Assembly: GCF_013201545.1 (NCBI RefSeq)
Contig: NZ_CP053746.1
Location: 3,610,501 to 3,674,500 of the forward strand
Direction of reading: 5' to 3'
DNA: 64,000 nt
Origin: Pseudomonas graminis
GTDB taxonomy: Bacteria; Pseudomonadota; Gammaproteobacteria; Pseudomonadales; Pseudomonadaceae
Positions 55,601 to 63,943 of the stretch are shown here, piece by piece; the first letter of the stretch is position 1, and each line of letters opens with the position of its first letter. The notes beneath the pieces are model-generated. The model searched no databases. It was not told where the DNA came from and saw only the letters and a list, made by a program, of their open reading frames with translations. Both the position numbers and the translations under genes were made by a program.

Positions 55601-57226
55601 AAAAATGCTATCGACCAGTCATTGCGTCCTGCCGATCGCACCCCTGACAAAACCTATGCCAAGGACCTGCAGGGCATCGTCAGGCGGATCTGTCTGCTGG
55701 AAGGCGTGCTGCTCAGCGACATGCTCATCGTCGCCAAAGAAGAATTGGCCCGGATGCGCGCCGTGTCCGGGATTCTCTCTCTCGAGAATGTCGGGATCTA
55801 TCTGGGGCTGTTCGAGAAGTCGCTGGTGCTGCAAGAGAGCGGAGTGCACTGGGCGCTGGTCAGGGAAGGGCTGTGGCAGCGGTTGCGCGAGGTGCCGAAA
55901 GTCGGCGAGGCATACTGGCGCACGGAAGCGCTGGAGTTTTACAACAACAGGATGTTCTCCCTCGTTGATTGGCGCGCCAGTCGCATGTGGTCGTCCCTCG
56001 AACTGTGTTTCAGCGCCGAGACCATTCTGGACACCCACAGGGCGGTGACGCTCAAGCGCATGCTCAACGACGACTCGCTGCACTCGGCGCTGAGCTCTCA
56101 GGCCGAGCTGGAAAGGCCACACGATTACACGATCGCCGAACAGATCGCTGTGCTGGAAAGCTCCCTCAGGGAATATGACCGGGCCTCGATCGTCGCCCTG
56201 GCCGCCTTCGAGAGCGAGCCCGAGCTGGTCGATCCCCCGCACTTCCACCGATTCTTCGAGGACCTGTCGGCGATTTCCGACCGTGCCGAGCACCGGCTTT
56301 CGGACCTGATCCGCGAGAGCGAGGAGCCCGCCGAGACGCCTGCGGAATATGTCCCGAGGCTCAAGCAGACACGCAAGCGGGTAATCAAAACCCGAGGGCA
56401 CCGCACGTTGATCGGCCGATTGCGTGAAGGCGAGGAGCCTTCACTGGGTGAAGTCGTGGAGGTCAAGGCGGCCACCGGTGATCGGGTGGTCGGCGCGTAC
56501 CACCAGCACGCGGAGGGGGAATGGGTCGAAATCGAGGAACAGCCACGCAAGCTGGGCAATCGCGACAGCATCGTCCCACTGGCAGAGCTCATGCGTCGAA
56601 GCCGCGCCCTGCTGGATCGGGTGGAGCCCGAGATTGCCAGCGCGGTGCGCCAGTCTCGCCGTGCCAATGAGCCCGAGGACATGGAAGACATCCTGGTGCA
56701 AAAGGCCGACAAATTAGGTGAGCTGGCGGAGAAGCTGCAGATTCATCTTGAAGATCCCCATGCGGTAGACGGCAAGGGTGAATCAGTACAGCCCCTGCTG
56801 GACGAAATGCGTGTCGCCGAACAGCGATTTCGCGAGCAGGGACGTCAGCTGCGTATCGAGATGATAAAGCGCCAGCCGCCGACGGCCAGTCGCGTCAGTT
56901 ATCTGGATCGACAACATGAGGTGCGCATTGCCCGTGTCGACGGCCGAAAAAACATGTCGGGCAGTCGTCGCAACGATTTCGTGCAGGAATATGCGATCCG
57001 AGACAAGGATGACCACCTGCTGTGGTGGGCGCATTTTCACTACGCCAGCGAGGACGCGGCCTCGGATGCCTTCACCGCCGCCCACCTTAAACTGCCGGAC
57101 CAGCGGCTGATGGGTTACAGGGCGATGCTCAAGGCGGCCAAGGACAACAAGGAAGTGGTGAGCATTTATCGCAGCGCCATCGGCAAGGAACTGGCGCACC
57201 GTCTGTTTCTGCATCTGGCCGAGTGA
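52664..57226 (+). CDS. Large toxin-like protein with dermonecrotic-toxin-type module
   Basis: A 1520-residue protein without a signal peptide. A segment around residues 540-630 (RPLAFLATVGRTADVVA, GPVVLYRPFSRQSL, GELQDDVLTWMDDHARQVY) resembles the dermonecrotic-toxin-like (DUF6543-type) module of large Pseudomonas toxins. Two hydrophobic stretches at about 692-718 and 740-758 could insert in membranes. A small beta-rich unit follows at 848-880 (GLYKLNGAWYARIDGAVYRV), then a long helical region at about 905-1100 and a terminal domain at about 1412-1520 (LLWWAHFHYASEDAASDAF). No LRR repeats, NEL catalytic CxDR motif, RHS repeats or adjacent immunity gene are visible. Function and secretion route are unknown. 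Confidence 0.7.
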   Translation: MSPTFDLIAVVSQRPTLHDVALRQLHAALQRQFPNLEIDPEICVITRTASDGSQRTETLFRNLQQAFLTGKTPLWRSETNTLVIDPAVQDATPTPIDFDQLNILVDTVALALNEQFQQALMDFWEAPTADGQSPWAGLSDALKKGYLRALNDTPALHKNEGDFLRPIAYFPDQTQRNFMLSIDKVHADDVVRACIPQAVDASSPASVLPVLAATGVWGGTEMFFTWQSPGVIVRHGSLADLMASLGRSPSATQAEAWTLREVEGDLFSALAQSMLALQLQQVARLDHPDAEDFAELDRRMAAATDITPFLLPVVPGLESPETLPDWLRKASVADRMDFSRRMIALASAPAGAASTFNEDIPPLLDYASQQLQREMLADHPEAADLLIADLDVVIRKVVAAAIPGGGQVVTAGLVEPVRMSLAEFALENLSGEPAGALQVVHRDGTPAPDWFSADYLRLLVCQVDIGRHYPALLKRVLVTDPDESARRQAAYIDPLRAQLPLQALELKIRHEAHFCDSAYQRVAALVQPPEQRPSALRDTTLRPLAFLATVGRTADVVANTFVISDRDTAAGPVVLYRPFSRQSLIEFESWGALRAAIVEPGELQDDVLTWMDDHARQVYANGGFDQPHIVRFGQGSEFAPLETPPPAQLAVDEVVGDPLVALFKANAAALVELADRQSTSNAESRWALLKRGGWLALETLMPFVSGPVGNALWLVQMMNEAQGALASERNATDRDREESMGNLLLTVAMLLLHSTQANRVLPARGRSAGVARPNLADLLAAPSPTLAPEPTPVAEPDPLPGTVRTQLDFSWSRADLSLTAAQQVALQAFEVRPAPLLPEPSGAAGTQGLYKLNGAWYARIDGAVYRVQVSDHVQIIDPRNDELTGPWLARESEVWRLDLGLRLRGGGPKRSARQLALENAARLKLAIAEKSELLKRQNDLYIRIVENDNRIDALPLERHHEITSLLETDIRAVMEIIDRKNAIDQSLRPADRTPDKTYAKDLQGIVRRICLLEGVLLSDMLIVAKEELARMRAVSGILSLENVGIYLGLFEKSLVLQESGVHWALVREGLWQRLREVPKVGEAYWRTEALEFYNNRMFSLVDWRASRMWSSLELCFSAETILDTHRAVTLKRMLNDDSLHSALSSQAELERPHDYTIAEQIAVLESSLREYDRASIVALAAFESEPELVDPPHFHRFFEDLSAISDRAEHRLSDLIRESEEPAETPAEYVPRLKQTRKRVIKTRGHRTLIGRLREGEEPSLGEVVEVKAATGDRVVGAYHQHAEGEWVEIEEQPRKLGNRDSIVPLAELMRRSRALLDRVEPEIASAVRQSRRANEPEDMEDILVQKADKLGELAEKLQIHLEDPHAVDGKGESVQPLLDEMRVAEQRFREQGRQLRIEMIKRQPPTASRVSYLDRQHEVRIARVDGRKNMSGSRRNDFVQEYAIRDKDDHLLWWAHFHYASEDAASDAFTAAHLKLPDQRLMGYRAMLKAAKDNKEVVSIYRSAIGKELAHRLFLHLAE

Positions 57227-57441
57227 ATTCCTCGGGTCGCCGTAGGGACAGATGCCTGGGCGTGCGATTTTTTTAGGAATCGTCACGCAAGGGATTTATC
57301 ATCCGCAGCAATTCTGCAGTCGAGTGAGGTTTCCAGCGCTCGACCTGCGGCACCGCAGAGAGGTCTGCCGAGGGACGCGACCAAGGGTTAATGGTCGTTT
57401 GCCCTCGGTGAGACTAGACTGCGCCGCGAGTTTCGATCCTT

Positions 57442-57491
57442 CATGCCGCCCGGGCGGCATGATTCAGCCGGAGACACCAGAGTGGTGTCTC
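57442..57491. promoter_or_regulatory. Two adjacent perfect palindromes in the sthA leader
   Basis: CATGCCGCCC/GGGCGGCATG is a 20-bp uninterrupted palindrome (57442-57461). Ten bases later GAGACACCA-GAG-TGGTGTCTC (57471-57491) is a perfect 9-bp stem with a 3-base loop, ending 21 bases before the sthA ATG. They could be protein operators or RNA hairpins. Confidence 0.5.
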
Positions 57492-57512
57492 GGCCAGTTC
57501 TGAGGAGTACGC

Positions 57513-58907
57513 ATGGCTGTCTACAACTACGACGTGGTAGTGCTGGGTTCGGGCCCGGCGGGTGAGGGCGCGGCGATGAACGCTGCCAAGGCCGGGCGTA
57601 AGGTGGCAATGGTCGACAGCCGTCGGCAGGTCGGCGGCAACTGCACCCACCTGGGCACGATCCCGTCGAAGGCCCTGCGTCACTCGGTTAAACAGATCAT
57701 CCAGTTCAACACCAACCCGATGTTTCGCGCCATCGGTGAGCCACGCTGGTTTTCCTTCCCGGACGTCCTGAAGAACGCCGAGAGGGTCATCAACAAGCAA
57801 GTCGCATCACGCACCGCTTATTACGCCCGCAACCGTGTCGACGTGTTCTTCGGCACCGGCAGCTTCGCCGACGAGCGCAGCATCGACGTGGTATGCAACA
57901 CCGGCGTCGTGGAAAAACTGGTTGCCAACCAGATCATCATCGCCACCGGCTCGCGGCCTTATCGCCCAGCTGATATCGACTTCTCCCACAAGCGCATCTA
58001 CGACAGCGACACCATCCTCAGTCTGGGTCACACCCCGCGCAAACTGATCATCTACGGCGCGGGGGTTATTGGTTGCGAATACGCGTCGATCTTCAGCGGT
58101 CTCGGTGTAGAAATCGAACTGATCGACAACCGTGACCAGTTGCTGAGCTTCCTTGACTCGGAAATCTCCCAAGGCCTGAGCTATCACTTTAGCAACAACA
58201 ACGTGATGGTGCGCCACAACGAGGAATACGAGCGCGTTGAAGGGCTGGACAACGGGGTGATCCTTCACCTCAAGTCCGGCAAAAAGGTCAAGGCCGACGC
58301 CTTGCTGTGGTGTAACGGCCGTACCGGCAACACCGACAAGCTGGGTCTGGAAAACGTCGGCATCAAGGCCAACGGTCGCGGGCAGATCGATGTCGACGAA
58401 GCCTATCGCACCAGCCAGCCGAACATTTATGGCGCTGGCGACGTGATCGGCTGGCCGAGTCTGGCCAGCGCGGCCTATGACCAGGGTCGTTCGGCGTCGG
58501 GCAGTGCGGTCGACAACGGCGCGTGGCGCTTCGTCAACGACGTGCCGACCGGGATCTACACCATCCCCGAGATCAGTTCCATCGGTCAGAACGAGCATGA
58601 CCTGACCGTGGCCAAAGTCCCGTACGAAGTGGGCAAGGCGTTTTTCAAGAGCATGGCTCGCGCGCAGATTTCCCACGAGCCGGTTGGCATGCTGAAAATC
58701 CTGTTTCACCGCGAAACGCTGCAGATCCTCGGCGTGCACTGCTTCGGCGACCAGGCATCGGAGATCGTGCACATCGGTCAGGCGATCATGAACCAGCCCG
58801 GCGAGGCGAACACGATCAAGTACTTCGTCAACACCACGTTTAACTACCCGACCATGGCCGAGGCCTATCGGGTAGCGGCATATGACGGTCTGAACCGGCT
58901 TTTTTGA
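57513..58907 (+). CDS. sthA: Soluble pyridine nucleotide transhydrogenase
   Basis: A 464-residue cytosolic flavoprotein that moves hydride from NADPH to NAD+. The FAD motif [10 protein letters not shown] is at residues 11-20 and the NAD(P) motif [15 protein letters not shown] near 180. [16 protein letters not shown] lacks the second redox cysteine of disulphide reductases (CTHLGT), diagnostic for SthA. GAGGAG precedes ATG 57513. Two palindromes lie in its leader. Confidence 0.95.
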   Translation: MAVYNYDVVVLGSGPAGEGAAMNAAKAGRKVAMVDSRRQVGGNCTHLGTIPSKALRHSVKQIIQFNTNPMFRAIGEPRWFSFPDVLKNAERVINKQVASRTAYYARNRVDVFFGTGSFADERSIDVVCNTGVVEKLVANQIIIATGSRPYRPADIDFSHKRIYDSDTILSLGHTPRKLIIYGAGVIGCEYASIFSGLGVEIELIDNRDQLLSFLDSEISQGLSYHFSNNNVMVRHNEEYERVEGLDNGVILHLKSGKKVKADALLWCNGRTGNTDKLGLENVGIKANGRGQIDVDEAYRTSQPNIYGAGDVIGWPSLASAAYDQGRSASGSAVDNGAWRFVNDVPTGIYTIPEISSIGQNEHDLTVAKVPYEVGKAFFKSMARAQISHEPVGMLKILFHRETLQILGVHCFGDQASEIVHIGQAIMNQPGEANTIKYFVNTTFNYPTMAEAYRVAAYDGLNRLF

Positions 58908-58913
58908 GCGGCT

Positions 58914-58938
58914 CCGGCCGGTGGCCTGAGCCGGCCGG
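58914..58938. terminator. GC hairpin between convergent sthA and GDPD genes
   Basis: CCGGCCGG at 58914-58921 and again at 58931-58938 form an 8-bp stem with a 9-base loop. There is no T-tract, so termination is uncertain. Confidence 0.4.
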
Positions 58939-58949
58939 GGAGACCGATT

Positions 58950-59672
58950 TCAGTACTTCCCAAGGGTGGCGCTGGCCAAACCGGGAAAGTCTGTAATCAG
59001 GCTGTCAACGCCGAAGTCGGCGAGTCTGCGCATGAGCGCGGGCTCGTTGACTGTCCACACCGACACATGCAGCCCTTGGTTCTGGGCTTTCTTCAAGCGC
59101 TCGGGCGTGCACAGCGTCCAGTTCAGCGCGAGGATCTCGCAGCCATACCCTTGAGCCACTTTCAGCGGGTCAAGCCAGGCGTATTCCGCCACCAGCCCGC
59201 GCGAAATATCCGGTGTCAGCTCCAGCGCCGCGCGCAGTACTTCCCGGGAACTCGACGTGATTGTCACTTTATCCAGCAGTCCGTGGCGCTGAGCCATTTC
59301 ACGAATGGCCAGCACGGTGGTTGCCGCGCGGGTGCGTGACGCGCTTTTGACCTCAAGCTGCCAGTGATCGAAGGCGCATTTCTCGAACAGTTCTTCCAGG
59401 CGGGGAATGGGGCAGGGCTGCACCCAGCCGGGTCCGCCCTTGCGCGCGTCGTAGGTCATGAGATCGGCGGCGTCGTGCTCGACGACCTTGCCGCGGCGGT
59501 CGGTGGTGCGCTTGAGGGTCGGGTCATGGATCACCATCAGCTCGCCATCGCGGGACAGGTGCAGATCCAGTTCGCAGCGTTTGACGCCGTGTTTGAGGCA
59601 TTCCTGAAAGCTGGTCAGGGTGTTTTCCGGTGCTTCGCCCTTGGCGCCGCGGTGGCCGTAAATAATGGTCAC
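58950..59672 (-). CDS. Glycerophosphodiester phosphodiesterase
   Basis: A 240-residue GDPD TIM-barrel enzyme releasing glycerol-3-phosphate from glycerophosphodiesters. Catalytic/metal motifs: GHRGAKGEAPENTLTSF near residue 6-22, ELDLHLSRDGELMVIHDPTL near 36-55 with the second histidine. No signal peptide, so cytoplasmic. GTG 59672 is chosen because AAGGAG ends 5 bases before it; another GTG lies 6 bases upstream. Position between sthA and PilZ matches P. aeruginosa. Confidence 0.87.
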   Translation of the reverse strand: MTIIYGHRGAKGEAPENTLTSFQECLKHGVKRCELDLHLSRDGELMVIHDPTLKRTTDRRGKVVEHDAADLMTYDARKGGPGWVQPCPIPRLEELFEKCAFDHWQLEVKSASRTRAATTVLAIREMAQRHGLLDKVTITSSSREVLRAALELTPDISRGLVAEYAWLDPLKVAQGYGCEILALNWTLCTPERLKKAQNQGLHVSVWTVNEPALMRRLADFGVDSLITDFPGLASATLGKY

Positions 59673-59732
59673 AATCACTCCTTGGTACGCATGGCGCGGG
59701 AATAGGTCGGGCTGGAATAAGGGGTGCCGGGG

Positions 59733-60326
59733 TCAGGTAGGCTTGGTGTCGGGGTCTGCCTGCTCACGGGCCAGCCGTCGCTGCGCGGCTTGTCGTTGCA
59801 GGATGTGTCGGGCGAGCAATTGGCGCTGGGCGTCAGTGAGGTCGATCCACTCCGCGCCGACGTCAAAATCGCCGATGGCCAACGTATCGCAATGTGTCAC
59901 CCGGGCCCGCAGCATCATCCCCGACGCCTGGGGCATCAGTACCATTTTCACCGACAACACGGTGCCGGGCTGGAAGGGTTGAGGGGTTTCGAATTGCAGG
60001 CCACCCTCGGACATGATCACGCGCTGCGGCGCGCCCAGCTTGCCCAGTGCGGTGTGCGCCACCACTTGGCCGAGCAGATCGATGCGCTTGCTCATCGCTC
60101 GAAGGAAGCTGTTGGTAGTGCGGTCTCGATCATCCAGCTGGCGCAGCAGGTGCTGGGATTCAAACTCGGCGACGTGCAATTCGCTCAGCAGATCGAAGAG
60201 CGTGGACGTGTCGTGATGGCCAGGTTCCTCTCCCGTGCCAGGCCCGGCGATGCGGTTAATTTCCAGTGCGACGCTGTCCTCGATACGGTAGTATTCGCGG
60301 CGTTCTTCTTCATCTAGTGTCGGCAT
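59733..60326 (-). CDS. PilZ-domain protein with a degenerate motif
   Basis: A 197-residue protein. The N-terminus has RREYYRIEDSV, fitting the RxxxR half of the c-di-GMP-binding motif (R10, R14). A helical insert spans about residues 30-95 before the second motif around residue 104-110, VIMSEGGLQF, where the usual D/N-x-S-x-x-G has Ile in place of Asp/Asn. Binding of c-di-GMP may be weakened. It belongs to the conserved GDPD-PilZ-lol cluster. ATG 60326 is chosen; the frame extends to 60374. Confidence 0.82.
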   Translation of the reverse strand: MPTLDEEERREYYRIEDSVALEINRIAGPGTGEEPGHHDTSTLFDLLSELHVAEFESQHLLRQLDDRDRTTNSFLRAMSKRIDLLGQVVAHTALGKLGAPQRVIMSEGGLQFETPQPFQPGTVLSVKMVLMPQASGMMLRARVTHCDTLAIGDFDVGAEWIDLTDAQRQLLARHILQRQAAQRRLAREQADPDTKPT

Positions 60327-60474
60327 GGCGAACCCATGGTAGCGGCGGTTGTCAGAGTGATTGCTCAAAATCATAGCTCAGCTTTTCGAGCGTGATCCGG
60401 TGGTGATCCGAGTGTAAAGCCGCTTGCCCAGGCCCGCCACAAGGACGTTCCCATTCCTCCGAACAAGCCCCTAA

Positions 60475-61725
60475 ATGTTCAGACCTCTTTTTGTATTCAT
60501 CGGCACGCGCTACACCCGTGCAAAGCGCCGTAATCACTTTGTCTCCTTCATTTCCCTGACGTCGATGATCGGCCTCGCCCTGGGCGTGGTCGTGATGATC
60601 GTCGTGCTCTCGGTCATGAACGGCTTCGACCACGAGATGCGCACCCGCGTGCTGGGCATGGTGCCCCACGCTACCATCGAGTCCGGCGAGCCGATCAATG
60701 ACTGGCAGGCCCTGGCCTCCCGGGTCAAACAGAACAAACAGGTCGAGGCCGTTGCGCCGTTCACTCAGATGCAAGGCCTGCTGACCAACAACGGCAATGT
60801 GCAGAAGATCCTGCTCAATGCCATCGACCCGGCGCAGGAGCGCAAGGTGTCGATCATCGACGGTTTCATGAAGCAGGGCAGCCTTGACGACCTGGTCGCG
60901 GGCGGCTTTGGCGTGGTGATCGGCGACAAGGCCGCGACCAAGCTCGGTGTCGGCATGGGCGACAAAGTCACGTTCGTGTCCCCCGAAGTCACCGTGACCC
61001 CTGCCGGCATGTTCCCGCGCATGAAGCGCTTTACCGTGGTCGGCATCTTTCATGTCGGCGCCGGCGAGCTGGACGGCTACCTGGGCGTCACCAATCTGCA
61101 GGACCTGGCGCGGCTGCACCGCTGGAAGCCGGATCAGGTGCAGGGCTTGCGCCTGAAATTCACCGATCTGTTCAAGGCGCCGCGCACGGCATACGACATC
61201 GCCCAGAACCTCGGCGAGCACCAGTATTACTCCCGCGACTGGACCCGCACTCACGGCAACCTGTATCAGGCGATCGGCATGGAGAAATCCATCATCGGCC
61301 TGTTGCTGTTGCTGATCGTGGCGGTCGCGGCGTTCAACATCATTTCCACGCTGGTGATGGTGGTCAACGACAAGCGCGGTGATATCGCCATTCTGCGTAC
61401 CCTGGGCGCGACCCCGGGCCAGATCATGGCGATCTTCATGGTCCAGGGCACGGTCATCGGTGTGGTCGGGACGTTGATCGGCGCCGGTGTCGGCATTCTT
61501 GCGGCACTCAACGTCAGTTCGGCGATTTCGGCGCTGGAAGGTCTGATCGGTCACAAGTTTCTCAACGCGGATGTCTACTTCATCGACTATCTGCCTTCGC
61601 AATTGATGGCCCAGGACGTGCTGCTCGTATGCGGCGCGGCGCTGGTCCTGAGTTTTCTCGCCACCCTGTATCCAGCCTGGCGTGCTGCGCGCACCCAGCC
61701 GGCGGAGGCGCTACGTTATGAGTGA
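60475..61725 (+). CDS. lolC: Lipoprotein-releasing ABC transporter permease LolC
   Basis: A 416-residue inner-membrane permease of the LolCDE complex, which extracts outer-membrane lipoproteins from the inner membrane and hands them to LolA. One N-terminal transmembrane segment ([20 protein letters not shown], residues 32-51), a large periplasmic domain, then three C-terminal segments from about residue 277. It is strongly similar to LolE downstream at both ends. Its stop overlaps one possible lolD start. Confidence 0.94.
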   Translation: MFRPLFVFIGTRYTRAKRRNHFVSFISLTSMIGLALGVVVMIVVLSVMNGFDHEMRTRVLGMVPHATIESGEPINDWQALASRVKQNKQVEAVAPFTQMQGLLTNNGNVQKILLNAIDPAQERKVSIIDGFMKQGSLDDLVAGGFGVVIGDKAATKLGVGMGDKVTFVSPEVTVTPAGMFPRMKRFTVVGIFHVGAGELDGYLGVTNLQDLARLHRWKPDQVQGLRLKFTDLFKAPRTAYDIAQNLGEHQYYSRDWTRTHGNLYQAIGMEKSIIGLLLLLIVAVAAFNIISTLVMVVNDKRGDIAILRTLGATPGQIMAIFMVQGTVIGVVGTLIGAGVGILAALNVSSAISALEGLIGHKFLNADVYFIDYLPSQLMAQDVLLVCGAALVLSFLATLYPAWRAARTQPAEALRYE

Positions 61726-61732
61726 GTCGGGC

Positions 61733-62416
61733 ATGAGTGATAAAGCTGTACTGAGCTGCCGCAACCTGGGCAAATCCTACGAGGAAGGTCCGGAATCCGT
61801 GGTCGTCCTGTCGGGCCTGCAACTGGAGCTGCACCCGGGCGAACGCGTAGCGATCGTCGGCAGCTCGGGCTCGGGCAAAAGTACCTTGCTCAACCTGCTT
61901 GGCGGCCTCGACACGCCCACTGAAGGCAGTGTCTGGCTGGCGGGCGAAGAGCTTTCGGCGCTCAACGAGAAGGCCCGCGGGCTGCTGCGCAACCGTGCCC
62001 TTGGCTTCGTCTATCAGTTCCACCACTTGCTGCCCGAGTTCACCGCACTGGAAAACGTCTGCATGCCATTGCTGATCGGCAAGACGCCGATTCCGGAAGC
62101 CCGTCAGCGTGCAACCGCGCTGCTGGAGCGGGTAGGGCTCAAGCATCGACTGGCGCACAAGCCGTCGGAGCTGTCCGGCGGCGAACGTCAGCGGGTGGCG
62201 ATCGCCCGCGCGCTGGTCAACCAGCCGGGTCTGGTCATGCTCGACGAGCCCACCGGCAACCTTGACTCTCACACGGCGCAAGGGATTCAGGACCTGATGC
62301 TGGAGCTGAGCACGTTGTCGCGCACCGCCTTTCTGGTGGTGACCCACGACATGACGCTGGCCCGACAGATGGACCGCGTGTGGCGTCTTGAAGAAGGCCG
62401 TCTGGTCGAAGCCTGA
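61733..62416 (+). CDS. lolD: Lipoprotein-releasing ABC ATPase LolD
   Basis: A 227-residue ABC ATPase powering LolCE. Walker [10 protein letters not shown], signature [10 protein letters not shown], Walker B VMLDEP and the switch histidine in VVTHD are all present. ATG 61733 gives the usual length of Pseudomonas LolD. An in-frame ATG at 61718 overlapping the lolC end would add five residues (MSESG). Confidence 0.95.
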   Translation: MSDKAVLSCRNLGKSYEEGPESVVVLSGLQLELHPGERVAIVGSSGSGKSTLLNLLGGLDTPTEGSVWLAGEELSALNEKARGLLRNRALGFVYQFHHLLPEFTALENVCMPLLIGKTPIPEARQRATALLERVGLKHRLAHKPSELSGGERQRVAIARALVNQPGLVMLDEPTGNLDSHTAQGIQDLMLELSTLSRTAFLVVTHDMTLARQMDRVWRLEEGRLVEA

Positions 62417-62425
62417 CCCGCACAA

Positions 62426-62452
62426 CCGATGCCATTCGGGCATCGGCTTTTT
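62426..62452 (+). terminator. Hairpin between lolD and lolE
   Basis: CCGATGCC (62426-62433) and GGCATCGG (62439-62446) with a 5-base loop, followed by CTTTTT. It looks like an intrinsic terminator inside the lolCDE cluster, so lolE may be partly uncoupled from lolCD. Confidence 0.7.
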
Positions 62453-62484
62453 ACTTTTAGCTGCTCAGTTACGGTGCTCCACGA

Positions 62485-63729
62485 ATGTTCAGACCGTTAT
62501 CCATATTTATCGGTACGCGCTACACGCGGGCCAAGCGTCGCAACCACTTCATCTCGTTCATTTCCATGACCTCGATGATCGGGCTGGCGCTGGGCGTGCT
62601 GGCGATGATCGTGGTGCTGTCCGTGATGAACGGTTTCCAGCAGGAAATGAGTTCGCGGATCCTCGGCATGGTCCCCCATGCGGTGATCTCTGGCGTCAAG
62701 CCGCTCGACGACTGGCAGCCGGCGGCCAGGGCATCGCTCAAAGACCCACAGGTCACGGCCGCCGTGCCATTCACTGAAATGGACGGCATGCTGTCGTACA
62801 AGGGCTCGATGCAGCCGATACAGATCAACGGCGTCGATCCGGCCCTGGAGTCCAAGGTCTCCATCGTCACCCAGCACATCGTGCAGGGCCGCCTGCAGGA
62901 CTTGAAGGCGGGCGAATTTGGTGTGGTGATCGGCGAAATCACCGCCCGGCGCTTTCGTCTGAACGTCGGCGATAAACTGACGCTGATCGTTCCGGAAATC
63001 AGCAGTGCGCCCGGTGGCATCACCCCGCGCCTGCAGCGCTTGACGGTGGTGGGTGTGTTCAAGGTCGGCGCCGAACTGGACGGTTCAATGGCGCTGGTCA
63101 ACGTCGCCGATGCCGCCGTCATCCAGCGCTGGCAGCCCAATCAGGTGCAGGGCGTGCGCCTGGCGCTGACGGATTTGTACGCTGCGCCGCAGGTTTCAAC
63201 GGCCATTGCCGCCGGACTCGGTGCGGACTACAAGGCGGATGACTGGACCCACACGCAGGGCAGTCTGTTCAGCGCGATGAAGATGGAAAAGACCATGATC
63301 GGCCTTTTGCTGTTGATGATTGTCGCCGTGGCGGCGTTCAACATCATCGCCACGCTGATCATGGTGGTGAATGACAAGGGCGCCGACATCGCGATCTTGC
63401 GCACCATCGGCGCCACCCCAAGTCAGATCATGACCATCTTCATGGTGCAGGGGACCGTCATCGGCATCGTGGGTACCGTGATCGGCGGCGTGTTGGGGGT
63501 GATCGCGGCGATCAACGTCAGTCAGATCGTCGGCTGGGTCGAGCGCGTGACAGGCCAGCACATTTTCACCTCGGACGTGTATTTCATCAGCAATCTTCCG
63601 TCGAAGCTCGAAGGCAGCGATGTGGCGCTGATCTGCAGTGCCGGCTTTATCCTCAGCTTTCTGGCAACGATCTACCCGGCTTACCGCGCCGCGCAGATCC
63701 AGCCGGCCCACGCCTTGCGTTACGAGTAG
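62485..63729 (+). CDS. lolE: Lipoprotein-releasing ABC transporter permease LolE
   Basis: A 414-residue permease paralogous to LolC: same N-terminal opening ([20 protein letters not shown]), one N-terminal and three C-terminal membrane segments, large periplasmic domain. It pairs with LolC and LolD to release lipoproteins. A terminator-like hairpin separates it from lolD, so a local promoter may exist in 62417-62484. Confidence 0.93.
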   Translation: MFRPLSIFIGTRYTRAKRRNHFISFISMTSMIGLALGVLAMIVVLSVMNGFQQEMSSRILGMVPHAVISGVKPLDDWQPAARASLKDPQVTAAVPFTEMDGMLSYKGSMQPIQINGVDPALESKVSIVTQHIVQGRLQDLKAGEFGVVIGEITARRFRLNVGDKLTLIVPEISSAPGGITPRLQRLTVVGVFKVGAELDGSMALVNVADAAVIQRWQPNQVQGVRLALTDLYAAPQVSTAIAAGLGADYKADDWTHTQGSLFSAMKMEKTMIGLLLLMIVAVAAFNIIATLIMVVNDKGADIAILRTIGATPSQIMTIFMVQGTVIGIVGTVIGGVLGVIAAINVSQIVGWVERVTGQHIFTSDVYFISNLPSKLEGSDVALICSAGFILSFLATIYPAYRAAQIQPAHALRYE

Positions 63730-63896
63730 CAGATGGATCAGGGGCCGACGCGCGGTGGGGACGCACGGCCCGGAGCACGACACCGCGGCCATGAAGCACG
63801 ACGCTCCCAATAGCGGGCTGTTCGAACCGGGCATGGTCGGCAAGGTGGCGATCAGTCAGTAAACGCTGAAAACCCGGAGCGAACCCGATAAACTTC

Positions 63897-63926
63897 GCGG
63901 CCTTGGTTTTTAACAGCCGCTTTTTT
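63897..63926 (+). terminator. Weak terminator before queF
   Basis: GCGGC (63897-63901) and GCCGC (63916-63920) with a 14-base loop, then six Ts. A short stem, so low efficiency is possible. No gene is evident in 63730-63943. Confidence 0.4.
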
Positions 63927-63943
63927 CAGGTCCAGGTCCCGCC

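Noticed and set aside
63638..63862. A 74-codon frame overlapping the end of lolE
   Set aside because: Most of it overlaps lolE out of frame and the remainder has no ribosome-binding site or conserved features.
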